Shown here piece after piece: positions 1-6,706 of a stretch of 12,854 bases of DNA (position 1 is its first letter; every line of letters begins with the position of its first letter). The DNA is from DATGLW01 sp035293965 (lineage in GTDB: Bacteria; Actinomycetota; Acidimicrobiia; Acidimicrobiales; RAAP-2), in NCBI GenBank assembly GCA_035293965.1, contig DATGLW010000022.1, positions 1 to 12,854 of the forward strand, read 5' to 3'. The notes under the pieces were generated by a model. The model saw only the letters and a list, made by a program, of their open reading frames with translations, was not told the DNA's origin and made no database searches. The position numbers were made by a program, and so were the translations under genes.

Positions 1-10
1 CCCCACGTAC

Positions 11-1237
11 CTATGAGGGGTTGCACAGGTAGTTGCCGTTGTTGGCGGCCACGAACTTCTGGTGCTTGATCTGGGTGACGAAGAAGCAATCGGCGATCTT
101 GTTCGTCGGGTCGGTGAAGGTGAGCGGGCCCGTGAAGCCACCGAGGGTCTGGTCCTTGAACTTGGCGAGACCAGCAAGGACGTCGGCACTCGTCGGTACG
201 CCGGTGGCGCCGCTCAGCTTCACCGCTTCTTGGAACATGAGGCCCGATGCCCAGGCGTCGGGAGCGAGGAGCGGCTCCTCGACCTTGTTGAAATTGACGG
301 TGGTGTACTTCTTCATGGCCGCCCGGTAGTCCTTCATCACCGGCGCCGTCGAGTACCACGGCCTGGTCGCCGAGAAGTTGAAGGCGTTGTCGAACGAGGG
401 CGTCGTCAGGTAGCCGGGCCCGATGGCTTCACCGGGGATGACCCAGGCGGGATGGTAGTTCTGGCGCGCGCAGTCGTCGGCGATCTTGACCCCCTCGTCG
501 GCGGTCGGGATGAGCAGCTCGAAGATCTGCACCTTTGCCGACTGGGCCGCCAGGCAGTTGGCCGTGTAGTCGGGGGCGGTCGAGCTGGCCACGGCCTGGT
601 AGACGTCGTCGAGGCCACCCTTGGCCGCCAGGCTCTTCAGGAGCGCGTTGGCCTGCGAGCACTGCACCGCCTCCGAGCAGGCAAGGGAGCCGATCCTCTT
701 GTAGCCGGCCTTCCTGGCGTAGGTCACGGCGGCCAGCTCCCCCTCGATGGCAGTCAGGCCCTGGGGGAAGAACATCGGGTCCGAGTTCCACGTCAACGTG
801 TAGATGTTGCCCCCGAGGACCGGCACCTTCACCTGGTCGAGGTAGCTGGCGTACCCGCCGATGAGGGAGCCGTCCTGGTTGGAGACGAAGGCGACGACGT
901 GGTCCTGCTCGACCAGCTGCTTCACATCGGAGACGGCGAGCGCCTGGTTGCCCTGGTCGTCCATGACCACGAGCTTCACCGGGTGCCCGTTGATCCCGCC
1001 GTGGGCATTCACCCACTTGGCCCAGGCCTTGATGGGGGCTTCCCCGGGCCCGACGGCCGCGAAGCCCGGGGTCGAGTACGACCCGACGCTGCCGAGCACG
1101 ATGGGCGAAGTCGACGGCGATCGCTTGGTGGCGGCAGCCATCGTGGGCATCGCGGCCCCTGCCGATGCGATCCCGATGCCCAGGGTCACGAGCAGGCGCA
1201 CCGAACGGGCGCGCCCGAAGCGAGTGGTGCCAACCAA
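11..1237 (-). CDS. ABC transporter substrate-binding protein, branched-chain amino acid (LivJ/Peripla_BP_6) type
   Basis: Probable exported solute-binding protein of a LIV-type ABC importer, capturing a small amino-acid-like or carboxylate ligand outside the membrane. The N-terminus is a signal peptide: an Arg-rich n-region (RFGRARSVR), a hydrophobic stretch LLVTLGIGIASAGAA, and an Ala-rich cleavage region ending near residue 36. There is no lipobox Cys there, so it is not an obvious lipoprotein. The mature part starts SPIVLGSVGSYSTPG and carries the family patterns WVNAHGGINGHPVKLVVMDDQG and VPVLGGN. About 408 residues is normal for the family. I chose the TTG at 1237 because GGGAG lies 5 nt upstream and it gives a normal-length n-region. 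A GTG at 1261 would add 8 residues but has no Shine-Dalgarno and abuts a palindrome. No permease or ATPase gene is in the window; partners may lie to the left. The true ligand is unknown. Confidence 0.88.
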   Translation of the reverse strand: MVGTTRFGRARSVRLLVTLGIGIASAGAAMPTMAAATKRSPSTSPIVLGSVGSYSTPGFAAVGPGEAPIKAWAKWVNAHGGINGHPVKLVVMDDQGNQALAVSDVKQLVEQDHVVAFVSNQDGSLIGGYASYLDQVKVPVLGGNIYTLTWNSDPMFFPQGLTAIEGELAAVTYARKAGYKRIGSLACSEAVQCSQANALLKSLAAKGGLDDVYQAVASSTAPDYTANCLAAQSAKVQIFELLIPTADEGVKIADDCARQNYHPAWVIPGEAIGPGYLTTPSFDNAFNFSATRPWYSTAPVMKDYRAAMKKYTTVNFNKVEEPLLAPDAWASGLMFQEAVKLSGATGVPTSADVLAGLAKFKDQTLGGFTGPLTFTDPTNKIADCFFVTQIKHQKFVAANNGNYLCNPS

Positions 1238-1261
1238 GGAGTCTCCCGTCTGCAGCCTCAC

Positions 1262-1283
1262 GCGGGCACGATGTCGTGCCCGC
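1262..1283. repeat. 22-bp palindrome in the leader of the binding-protein gene
   Basis: Perfect inverted repeat with 10-bp arms (GCGGGCACGA and its exact complement) around a 2-bp TG centre. It ends next to the alternative GTG start at 1261 and lies inside the expected 5' leader of the TTG-started gene. It could be a protein-binding operator or, as RNA, a tight hairpin just before the Shine-Dalgarno site. No poly-U follows, so a terminator is unlikely. Confidence 0.6.
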
Positions 1284-1299
1284 CACCCCTCCCACGGCG

Positions 1300-1333
1300 C
1301 CGTTCAACGCCGTTGGCCAACGTCGTTGAACGG
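1300..1333. promoter_or_regulatory. Operator-like cluster of three nested palindromes
   Basis: A 34-bp dyad centred on 1316/1317 with only one mismatched pair. It is built from three CGTT...AACG palindromes: CGTTCAACG (1301-1309), CGTTGGCCAACG (1311-1322) and CGTTGAACG (1324-1332). The right end overlaps the -10 box of the binding-protein promoter, and the rest covers the predicted start of transcription. Position and symmetry suggest repressor binding, of the kind TetR-family dimers recognise. No candidate regulator gene lies beside it in this window. Confidence 0.7.
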
Positions 1334-1359
1334 TAACCAGCTCGACCCGAACCTGTCAA
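1330..1359 (-). promoter_or_regulatory. Promoter of the ABC binding-protein gene
   Basis: On the minus strand a perfect -35 TTGACA (1359-1354) is followed after 18 bp by TACCGT (1335-1330), which fits the actinobacterial -10 pattern TANNNT. Transcription would start near 1323, inside the palindrome cluster. This gives a leader of roughly 85 nt to the TTG start. Confidence 0.5.
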
Positions 1360-1370
1360 TGACCGCAGGG

Positions 1371-1389
1371 CCGGCACACGGGCGCCGGC
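1371..1389 (-). terminator. GC-rich hairpin after the Abhydrolase_10-type gene
   Basis: Two GCCGGC arms (1371-1376 and 1384-1389) with a 7-nt loop lie 6 nt beyond the stop codon of the minus-strand hydrolase gene. There is no U tract, so this is only a candidate terminator. Confidence 0.3.
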
Positions 1390-1394
1390 GCTGC

Positions 1395-2840
1395 TCACGA
1401 GCGCTCGTCGAAGCCTGCGGCAGCGATGGCTTCGATCTCGGCGACGTCGGCCGCCAGGAGGAACCCGGCCTCGACGGCGTCCGCAAGGGACCGAGCGAAG
1501 CGCTCGAGGTACTCGCCCTTGCCACCTGGGTACGCACGAGCCAGTTCGCGGGGATCGAACGGCTCGGTGGTCCCGAACAGGAAGGCGAAGCCGGCTCCGG
1601 TCTGGCCCAGGCCCGAGAGCCGGGCCGTCGGCACGTCCACCCAGGGCGTGCGGACCCCGCCCTTGGCAATCCCGTGCTCGTCGGGCACGAGCCCGGCGCC
1701 ACCCTCGAGGAGCTCGAGGCGGTCCGCGGTCGGGGGCGCCGTGCCGTCCCTTATCCAGCGCTCCAGGTGCGAGATGGCGGCCTGCAGCACGTAGTGCTGC
1801 TGGGGACCGGCGTTGACCGGGAGATCGGTCGTCCCGACGAAGGTCTCGGTCGTCGGCCGGAGCAGTTCGGCGAGCGCGGCCGGTTCGAGGGACCCCGAGT
1901 CCTGCGCGGCGGCTACCAGCAGGTAGGTGTCGCCGTGGGCACTCCCGGCGATCTCCCAGAGCCGGTGCCGGTCGGCGTCGGGTTGCCGGGCGAGCCAGCC
2001 GCCCAGGGCCACGACATCGGTCTCGCTCTGGACGGTGAGCACCGGGACCCGTACGTCGGCACGGATCCGCTCGCCGGCCCGCCTTATGGCCGATCGGTCC
2101 GGCCCTCCTGGCGCGGCTCCTCCCTCGGGCTCCTCGGTGCCGAACCCGGCGAGCCCGGCACCGCTGCCACCTCGGCCGTGGACGAGGAAGCCCTGGTACA
2201 CGGGATCCAAGGGATCGATGGCGTTGATGTAGGTGACGAGGAACGCAGCCGACTGCGACTCGCCCGCCGCGACAAGGCGCTGGGGGCCCAGGGGGGCCAG
2301 CGGCGACGCCCCGTTCGGCGTGCGCAGGACCCTGCCGGCCTGGGTGAAGATGTCGTAGGCGAAGGCGTCACCGGGATGGTCCAGCGGCGCGTAGCGCTCG
2401 GGATCGGCCTTCTTGAGGTGCAGCCCCTCGACGAGCCCGCCACCGTCGATCCCCGCCCTCTGCGCCGAGACCCCGACCCAGGCGAACCCCTCCCGGACCA
2501 GATGCCGGTGGGCGAAGCTCCACTCCGGTGAGCCGTCGGCTCCGGCGCTGACGTTGAGCCACTCCACGAGCACGGTCCCGTTGAAGCGGGCGGGGTCGGC
2601 GGGGCGACGGACGAGCAGCCTCGTGGTGAACGGCGCCGTGGCGGCCGTCTCGACCGCCCACGCGCCGTCACTCCCTCGAGGACCGGCCATCCGGAACGAC
2701 CGACCCACGCCGGCAACGAAGAATTCCTCCTCGAGGTAGCCGAGGCCCTCGAGGTCGAAGGCCCCGCCCACCGTGACCGATCGGCCGGGAAGCGGCCCGC
2801 TCACGACGGGAACCGAACCGGTTGCGCCGCCCATCGTCAC
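1395..2840 (-). CDS. Alpha/beta hydrolase domain protein (Abhydrolase_10-like)
   Basis: A 481-residue serine hydrolase, cytoplasmic as no signal peptide is visible. The N-terminal half has an all-beta stretch (FNGTVLVEWLNVSAGADGSP) typical of the large 'alpha/beta hydrolase domain' proteins of Actinobacteria and Proteobacteria. The nucleophile elbow is G-E-S195-Q-S, the acid candidate is Asp275 in SETDVVAL, and His302 sits in AGSAHGDTY, so a full triad is present. Substrate is not predictable; these proteins are mostly uncharacterised esterase-like enzymes. The GTG at 2840 was chosen because AGGAG lies 9 nt upstream; an ATG two codons further in is spaced too far from it. The next gene upstream on the same strand codes for another hydrolase of a different family, but the 260-bp gap argues against tight coupling. 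Confidence 0.85.
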   Translation of the reverse strand: MTMGGATGSVPVVSGPLPGRSVTVGGAFDLEGLGYLEEEFFVAGVGRSFRMAGPRGSDGAWAVETAATAPFTTRLLVRRPADPARFNGTVLVEWLNVSAGADGSPEWSFAHRHLVREGFAWVGVSAQRAGIDGGGLVEGLHLKKADPERYAPLDHPGDAFAYDIFTQAGRVLRTPNGASPLAPLGPQRLVAAGESQSAAFLVTYINAIDPLDPVYQGFLVHGRGGSGAGLAGFGTEEPEGGAAPGGPDRSAIRRAGERIRADVRVPVLTVQSETDVVALGGWLARQPDADRHRLWEIAGSAHGDTYLLVAAAQDSGSLEPAALAELLRPTTETFVGTTDLPVNAGPQQHYVLQAAISHLERWIRDGTAPPTADRLELLEGGAGLVPDEHGIAKGGVRTPWVDVPTARLSGLGQTGAGFAFLFGTTEPFDPRELARAYPGGKGEYLERFARSLADAVEAGFLLAADVAEIEAIAAAGFDERS

Positions 2841-2899
2841 AGCAGCGTGCTCCTCTCCGTCGTCGTCACTCCGCCACGGGCACGTGGTCGCTCGAGTTG

Positions 2900-2971
2900 C
2901 AGCGTGTGCCCGGTCCCCAGCGTGTCCCCGATCCCCAGCGTGTGCCCGGTCTGCAGCGTGTGCCCGGTCCT
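2900..2971. repeat. Tandem repeat, four copies of an 18-bp unit
   Basis: Four head-to-tail 18-mers: CAGCGTGTGCCCGGTCCC (2900-2917), then copies at 2918-2935, 2936-2953 and 2954-2971 with one to two differences each. It lies between the two minus-strand hydrolase genes, within the likely leader of the 1395-2840 gene. A period of 18 preserves any reading frame, but I see no supported gene across it. Confidence 0.85.
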
Positions 2972-3003
2972 CGCGCCCAGCCCACCCCGGTCAGGGTGCT
3001 GGC

Positions 3004-3032
3004 ACTGTTGCCTCTGTGCCTTGTGATGTCAA
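3004..3032 (-). promoter_or_regulatory. Possible promoter of the Abhydrolase_10-type gene
   Basis: On the minus strand a perfect TTGACA (3032-3027) is followed after 17 bp by AACAGT (3009-3004), a weak -10. If used, the transcript would have a leader of about 160 nt that includes the 18-bp tandem repeats. Confidence 0.3.
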
Positions 3033-3060
3033 CGAGGCGTACGTGGACACGCCCTTCGTG

Positions 3061-3073
3061 CCGACCAGGTCGG
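3061..3073 (-). terminator. Small hairpin downstream of the CocE-like gene
   Basis: CCGAC and GTCGG arms around a short centre lie about 28 nt past the stop codon of the minus-strand gene. There is no U tract, so it is a weak terminator candidate. Confidence 0.22.
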
Positions 3074-3100
3074 TGGAGTCGAGAGCTTCCTGGCCGTGCG

Positions 3101-4783
3101 TCACTCGCCGGTCCGAGCCCACCGTCGGCCAGCGCGACGACGCCCGCGGTCGGCCACTGGCAGCACCAGGCGTGAGGGCCGCTCGCTGTCGTGCAGCACG
3201 CGGTTGACCGAGGGGAGGGGGTTGCACTCGAAGAAGGGGAAGTCGCTCGTCGAGACGTCGACGCGGACCCGGTGACCACGCCGGAAGAGGTTTGCGATCG
3301 GCCAGACCTCGATGTCGAGCTCGTACACCTCGCCCGGCCGCAACGGCCGAGGATGCTCGTGTGAGCGGGCATGAGAGCCTTTGCGAGCGCCCGTGTTGAG
3401 CAGCCTCGACCGACCCGTCTCGTCGACGTCGCAGAGCCGCACGCACCAGTCGACGTCGGGCGCGTCACTCTCGGCGTACAGAACGAGGTGGGGCGTCCCC
3501 ACGACCTCGAGGTCGGCGTCGAGCGGGGGCGACGTGAAGGTCAGGCAACCCGTCTCGAACGGGCGCTGGTCACCGACCTCACGGGGCGTCCGGTTCGGCG
3601 AACCGGGGTCGTGCGCGACGACGTCGGGTTCCTCCGATCGACCCGGCGCGGACCCCAACAGGCCGTCGTTGAGGGAGCGAGCCGATCCGCTCGGGCCGGT
3701 GCGGAGGAACAAGGGTCTCTCGACCGCGGGAACCGGCCAGACCGGCTCGTCGACGTAGTCCTCCTTCCCCAAGAGGTAGATCCGCGCGGCGGGGCCCTCG
3801 GGTGCGGCGTTGCCCGACCGGCGCAGGAAGTGGTCGAACCACTCCACCTGCAGCGCGCCGTACCCGCCGTCGCCGAGGTCGCCACGGGTAGCCAGGTTCC
3901 CCGGGCCGACGAAGAGGCGCTTCGGGACCTCGATCGCCTCGTGGCTCGTGAGGGTCCCGCGGATGAAGTGGTCGAACCACACCCCGCCGTGAAGGGTGGG
4001 GATCTCGATGTCCGACGCCCGACGGATGAAGCTGCGCCGCTTCCAGAACTCGTCGTAGGTCTTGTGCGCGTACATCTCGGTCAGCCAGTCGAGGTTGGCA
4101 GCGTTCTTCCCCGCAGCGATGCGAGCCCCGAACTGGTGAAACCGTGCCTCGTACACGGCGCGCCTTCGCTCGTAGGCGGGCGCCCCGGGATCGCCCGGGT
4201 CGATGGGCGAGATACGGGGATACATGCCGGTGGCCCAGCTGATGCGGTTCTCGTAGCGAAAGACACCGCCGACGTACCATTGGTCGAAGTAGAAGTCCCC
4301 CGGATGCATGTTGGCGGCCATGGCACGAAGGTGGGGCGGGTGGGTCAACGCCGTCATGTAACAGTAGATCGCAGCTGCAGACGCCCCCATGATCCCGACG
4401 CTGCCGGTGCACCAGGGTCGGGTGGCCAGCCATTCGACGAGGTCGTAGCCGTCGAAGGGACCACCGTCGAGGTTGTAGTAGTCGTACGTTCCTTCGGAGA
4501 ACCCCGTGCCACGCGCGTCGGCGACAGCCACGACGAAATCGGCGTCGACCAGCGGCTTGACGCTCAACAGCATCGGATTGAGGCCCGGCGGCAGCGGTGG
4601 GAGCGGCAAGGACGGGATGGGTCGTCCGTCCGAGCCGAGCGGCATGTCGAACGCACCGTCCTTCTGGTACGGGGTGACCAGCAACACCGCCGCATGCCTC
4701 GACTGCACGTCGGGGCAGTAGAGGTCCATCGCGAGGTGCACCCCGTCACGCATCGGCACAGAGAGGTCCTTGATCACCTTCAT
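3101..4783 (-). CDS. CocE/NonD family hydrolase (X-Pro dipeptidyl-peptidase S15-like), catalytic His apparently missing
   Basis: A 560-residue protein with the CocE/NonD layout: N-terminal alpha/beta hydrolase core (VPMRDGVHLAMDLYCP), VTPYQKD with the oxyanion-hole Tyr region, DARGTGFSEG, helical cap, then a C-terminal jelly-roll domain (LVLYAESDAPDVDWCVRLCDVDETGRS). Family members cleave ester or amide bonds, as in cocaine esterase and glutaryl-7-ACA acylases. The nucleophile is Ser135 in G-A-S-A-A, not the usual GxSYxG, and Asp271 is in GVWFDHF. Where the family has GPWxH, this protein reads GPGNL (293-297), so the catalytic His is absent. It may be inactive or use another residue. I chose the ATG at 4783, with GAGGA 7 nt upstream; a start at 4849 would add 22 unlike residues. 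No signal peptide is seen. It is divergent from the oxidoreductase at 5168. Confidence 0.85.
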   Translation of the reverse strand: MKVIKDLSVPMRDGVHLAMDLYCPDVQSRHAAVLLVTPYQKDGAFDMPLGSDGRPIPSLPLPPLPPGLNPMLLSVKPLVDADFVVAVADARGTGFSEGTYDYYNLDGGPFDGYDLVEWLATRPWCTGSVGIMGASAAAIYCYMTALTHPPHLRAMAANMHPGDFYFDQWYVGGVFRYENRISWATGMYPRISPIDPGDPGAPAYERRRAVYEARFHQFGARIAAGKNAANLDWLTEMYAHKTYDEFWKRRSFIRRASDIEIPTLHGGVWFDHFIRGTLTSHEAIEVPKRLFVGPGNLATRGDLGDGGYGALQVEWFDHFLRRSGNAAPEGPAARIYLLGKEDYVDEPVWPVPAVERPLFLRTGPSGSARSLNDGLLGSAPGRSEEPDVVAHDPGSPNRTPREVGDQRPFETGCLTFTSPPLDADLEVVGTPHLVLYAESDAPDVDWCVRLCDVDETGRSRLLNTGARKGSHARSHEHPRPLRPGEVYELDIEVWPIANLFRRGHRVRVDVSTSDFPFFECNPLPSVNRVLHDSERPSRLVLPVADRGRRRAGRRWARTGE

Positions 4784-5167
4784 GGAGTGATCCTCACCCT
4801 TTCGACCGCCGCTCCAGCGAGCATCTCGGGCGTGCACGCATGTCGGCATGCCGCCACCCGCCCGTCATCCCTCCGCCGCCTCCGACCAGCTCCTCCACGA
4901 AGGCATCGCGCGCTCGCCTGCTGCGTGACCTGGCGCCGCTCACCTGTGCAGGCATCCACGCAGGTGATCTGCACCACAGTCGATGGGCAACTCCGCCAGC
5001 GAACGAGGAGCCCCGTGGCCCAGATGCACGGGCGCAACATAGCCCTCCATCGGTTGGCGATCACGGGCAGCCGGTCGCGGCTCGCTCACGGGGCGGGCCG
5101 CCCGTCGCCTCCGGACCCCGCTGGTCGTCGGCGCCAGGTACGCTCTCGCGCAGCGAGGGGAGGGCCC
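4784..5167. other. Divergent intergenic region between CocE-like hydrolase and FAD oxidoreductase
   Basis: About 380 bp with no supported gene. It holds two adjacent 10-bp palindromes, GCGTGCACGC (4830-4839) and CGGCATGCCG (4844-4853), near the hydrolase start. It also holds an inverted repeat TCACCTG/CAGGTGA (4940-4946, 4961-4967) near the middle, and a TACGCT -10-like box at 5139-5144 before the oxidoreductase. No convincing -35 partner is seen for either gene. The plus-strand reading frame stays open here but has no gene-like start or recognisable protein. Confidence 0.5.
4940..4967. promoter_or_regulatory. Inverted repeat TCACCTG-N14-CAGGTGA, possible operator
   Basis: Perfect 7-bp arms separated by 14 bp, in the middle of the divergent region between the CocE-like and FAD oxidoreductase genes. 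The placement would suit a regulator acting on both genes, but no such regulator is adjacent. The arms are short, so chance occurrence is possible. Confidence 0.3.
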
Positions 5168-6556
5168 GTGGCGCAGATCGAGACCGACTATCTCGTCGTC
5201 GGGGCCGGGGCAACCGGAATGGCCTTCGTGGACACCTTGGTCGCCGAATCGGACGTGGACGTCGTGATGGTCGACCGTCGGCATCGCCCGGGGGGCCACT
5301 GGCTCGACGCCTATTCCTTCGTCCGCCTCCACCAACCGTCCGCCTACTACGGCGTCGATTCTCGTGTGCTCGGCAACGACCGGATCGACCAGTGCGGACC
5401 GAATGCCGGCTTCTACGAACGCGCCACCGCCGCCGAGATCTGCGACTACTACAACCGGGTGCTCGAAGAGCAGTTCCTCGCCTCCGGGCAGGTGCGGTTC
5501 TTGTCGATGGCCGACTACCGCGGCGAGGACGCCGACGGCCATCACGTCACGTCTCGGTTGACCGGCACCGACACGACGGTGCGAGTGCGCCGAAAGCTCG
5601 TCGACGCGACCTACCTCGAGTCGTCCATCCCCTCGCGTCACGTCCCTGGGTACGACGTCGACCCGGGCGTGCGAGTGATCCCGCCGAACCTCCTGCCCGA
5701 CCTCGACGAGCCCGTGAGCGGCTTCACGGTCGTCGGCGCCGGCAAGACGGCGATGGACACCTGCACGTGGCTCCTGGGCGCCGGCGTCGAGCCGGACCAC
5801 ATCCGCTGGGTCCGACCCCGCGACGGCTGGTTTCTCGACCGTGCCCTCACCCAACCCCTGGAGCTCGTGGCCTCCTACATGCAACTGCAGGCGCGGTGGA
5901 CGACGTGCGCGGCGGACTGCTCGGACGCGAACGATTTCGTCCATCGCATGGAGGAGGGTGGCGTGATGGTCCGGATCGATCCGACGGTCGAGCCGGGCGT
6001 GTTCCGTGGCGCCACGATCAGTCGCCATGAGCTCGAGGCCTTGCGACGCATCGAACATGTCGTGCGGCTCGGCAAGGTGCGTCGCATCGGGACGAACCAG
6101 ATCACCCTCCGCAACGGTTCCATCGCCACCGATCCACGACAGGTCTACGTCGATTGCACTGCAGAAGGCCTTCGGCCCGCCATCCCGCGGCCCGTCTTCG
6201 ACGCGGCTCGCATCGTGCCACAGTTCGTCACCATCGGGATCGCCTCATGGAGCGCCGCCACGGTGGCTGCGTTAGAAGCGACCGTCGCAGACGAGGAGCT
6301 CAAGAACGGGTTGTGCCCGCCGGTCTCCTTCACGGGTGAGGTGGCGTCGCTGCTGCCCATCACCCGCGCGGGCATCACGGGCCTCATGGCACGCGCCGCC
6401 GTGCCGGAGCTGGCCTCCTGGAACGACCGGTGCCGTCTGAACCCGGCCCGCGGCGCCGCCGATCACCTCGACGACACCCGAGTGCATTTGGCCTTCACCA
6501 CGCTCGTGGCGAGCCTCGGGCCTGCCGTCGAGAACCTTGCACGCCTTCTTGCCTGA
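5168..6556 (+). CDS. FAD/NAD(P)-binding oxidoreductase (flavin monooxygenase-like)
   Basis: A 462-residue flavoprotein with two dinucleotide-binding folds. The first, for FAD, is VVGAGATGMAF with G12-x-G14-xx-G17, followed by VDRRHRPGGHW, a signature shared with monooxygenase-like proteins (GGHW with RLHQPSAYYGV). The second, for NAD(P)H, is VVGAGKTAMDT with G190-x-G192-xx-A195. A C-terminal FAD-contact segment includes DCTAEGLRP. The enzyme probably uses NAD(P)H and FAD to oxidise a small molecule; the substrate is unknown and it could also be a dehydrogenase. The GTG at 5168 is supported by GAGGGGAGG directly upstream and by the immediate start of the Rossmann strand; the frame is open much further upstream, but that part is the antisense of the hydrolase gene. 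It is transcribed alone, divergent from the hydrolase, and may work with it. Confidence 0.86.
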   Translation: MAQIETDYLVVGAGATGMAFVDTLVAESDVDVVMVDRRHRPGGHWLDAYSFVRLHQPSAYYGVDSRVLGNDRIDQCGPNAGFYERATAAEICDYYNRVLEEQFLASGQVRFLSMADYRGEDADGHHVTSRLTGTDTTVRVRRKLVDATYLESSIPSRHVPGYDVDPGVRVIPPNLLPDLDEPVSGFTVVGAGKTAMDTCTWLLGAGVEPDHIRWVRPRDGWFLDRALTQPLELVASYMQLQARWTTCAADCSDANDFVHRMEEGGVMVRIDPTVEPGVFRGATISRHELEALRRIEHVVRLGKVRRIGTNQITLRNGSIATDPRQVYVDCTAEGLRPAIPRPVFDAARIVPQFVTIGIASWSAATVAALEATVADEELKNGLCPPVSFTGEVASLLPITRAGITGLMARAAVPELASWNDRCRLNPARGAADHLDDTRVHLAFTTLVASLGPAVENLARLLA

Positions 6557-6577
6557 ACGGCGGGTGCGGGACGACGG

Positions 6578-6592
6578 GCCTGGCCAGCAGGC
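6578..6592 (+). terminator. Short hairpin after the FAD oxidoreductase
   Basis: GCCTG and CAGGC arms with a 5-nt loop lie about 20 nt after the stop codon. No U tract follows. It is a weak candidate for separating this gene from the phasin promoter just downstream. Confidence 0.25.
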
Positions 6593-6608
6593 GGCAGGGG
6601 TCCACAAA

Positions 6609-6636
6609 CTCACTGCTTGATATACTTAGCAGCGAG
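6609..6636. promoter_or_regulatory. Operator-like palindrome over the phasin promoter
   Basis: Arms CTCACTGCT (6609-6617) and AGCAGCGAG (6628-6636) match at 8 of 9 positions around a 10-bp centre that itself contains a symmetric TATA. It overlaps the -35 box and most of the spacer of the phasin promoter. Such placement suits a repressor. The XRE regulator encoded at 7258 is the natural candidate, by inference only. Confidence 0.5.
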
Positions 6637-6645
6637 TGGTATACT
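6617..6645 (+). promoter_or_regulatory. Strong sigma70-type promoter of the phasin operon
   Basis: TTGATA (6617-6622) and TATACT (6640-6645), each one base from consensus and exactly 17 bp apart, in an A+T-rich patch that stands out from its surroundings. Transcription would start near 6652, giving a leader of about 55 nt before the phasin ATG. A second TATACT at 6621 lies inside the spacer. Confidence 0.72.
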
Positions 6646-6706
6646 ACGCACCTGAAGACAGCAGGCCGGGTAGTCGCCCGGACTCCCCACCCCCCGGAGG
6701 CATGGC

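Noticed and set aside
62..2531. Long plus-strand open frames opposite the binding-protein and Abhydrolase_10-type genes
   Set aside because: They encode Arg/Gly/Val-rich sequence with no family pattern, whereas the minus-strand frames match known families across their whole length.
2900..2971. CRISPR-like array
   Set aside because: The repeats are directly adjacent 18-mers with no spacers and are too short and variable, so this is a minisatellite.
4780..5064. Minus-strand 94-codon frame upstream of the CocE-like gene
   Set aside because: It overlaps that gene's start, is Arg-rich without any motif, and lacks a convincing ribosome binding site.
4940..6058. Minus-strand open frame of 372 codons opposite the FAD oxidoreductase
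   Set aside because: Shadow of the oxidoreductase gene. It has no recognisable domain, and the plus strand carries both Rossmann motifs and a good ribosome binding site.
3371..6556. Very long plus-strand open frame of over 1,000 codons covering the CocE-like gene and the FAD oxidoreductase
   Set aside because: Only the part from GTG 5168 looks like a protein. The upstream portion is the antisense of the CocE-like gene plus intergenic DNA, open because of high G+C content.
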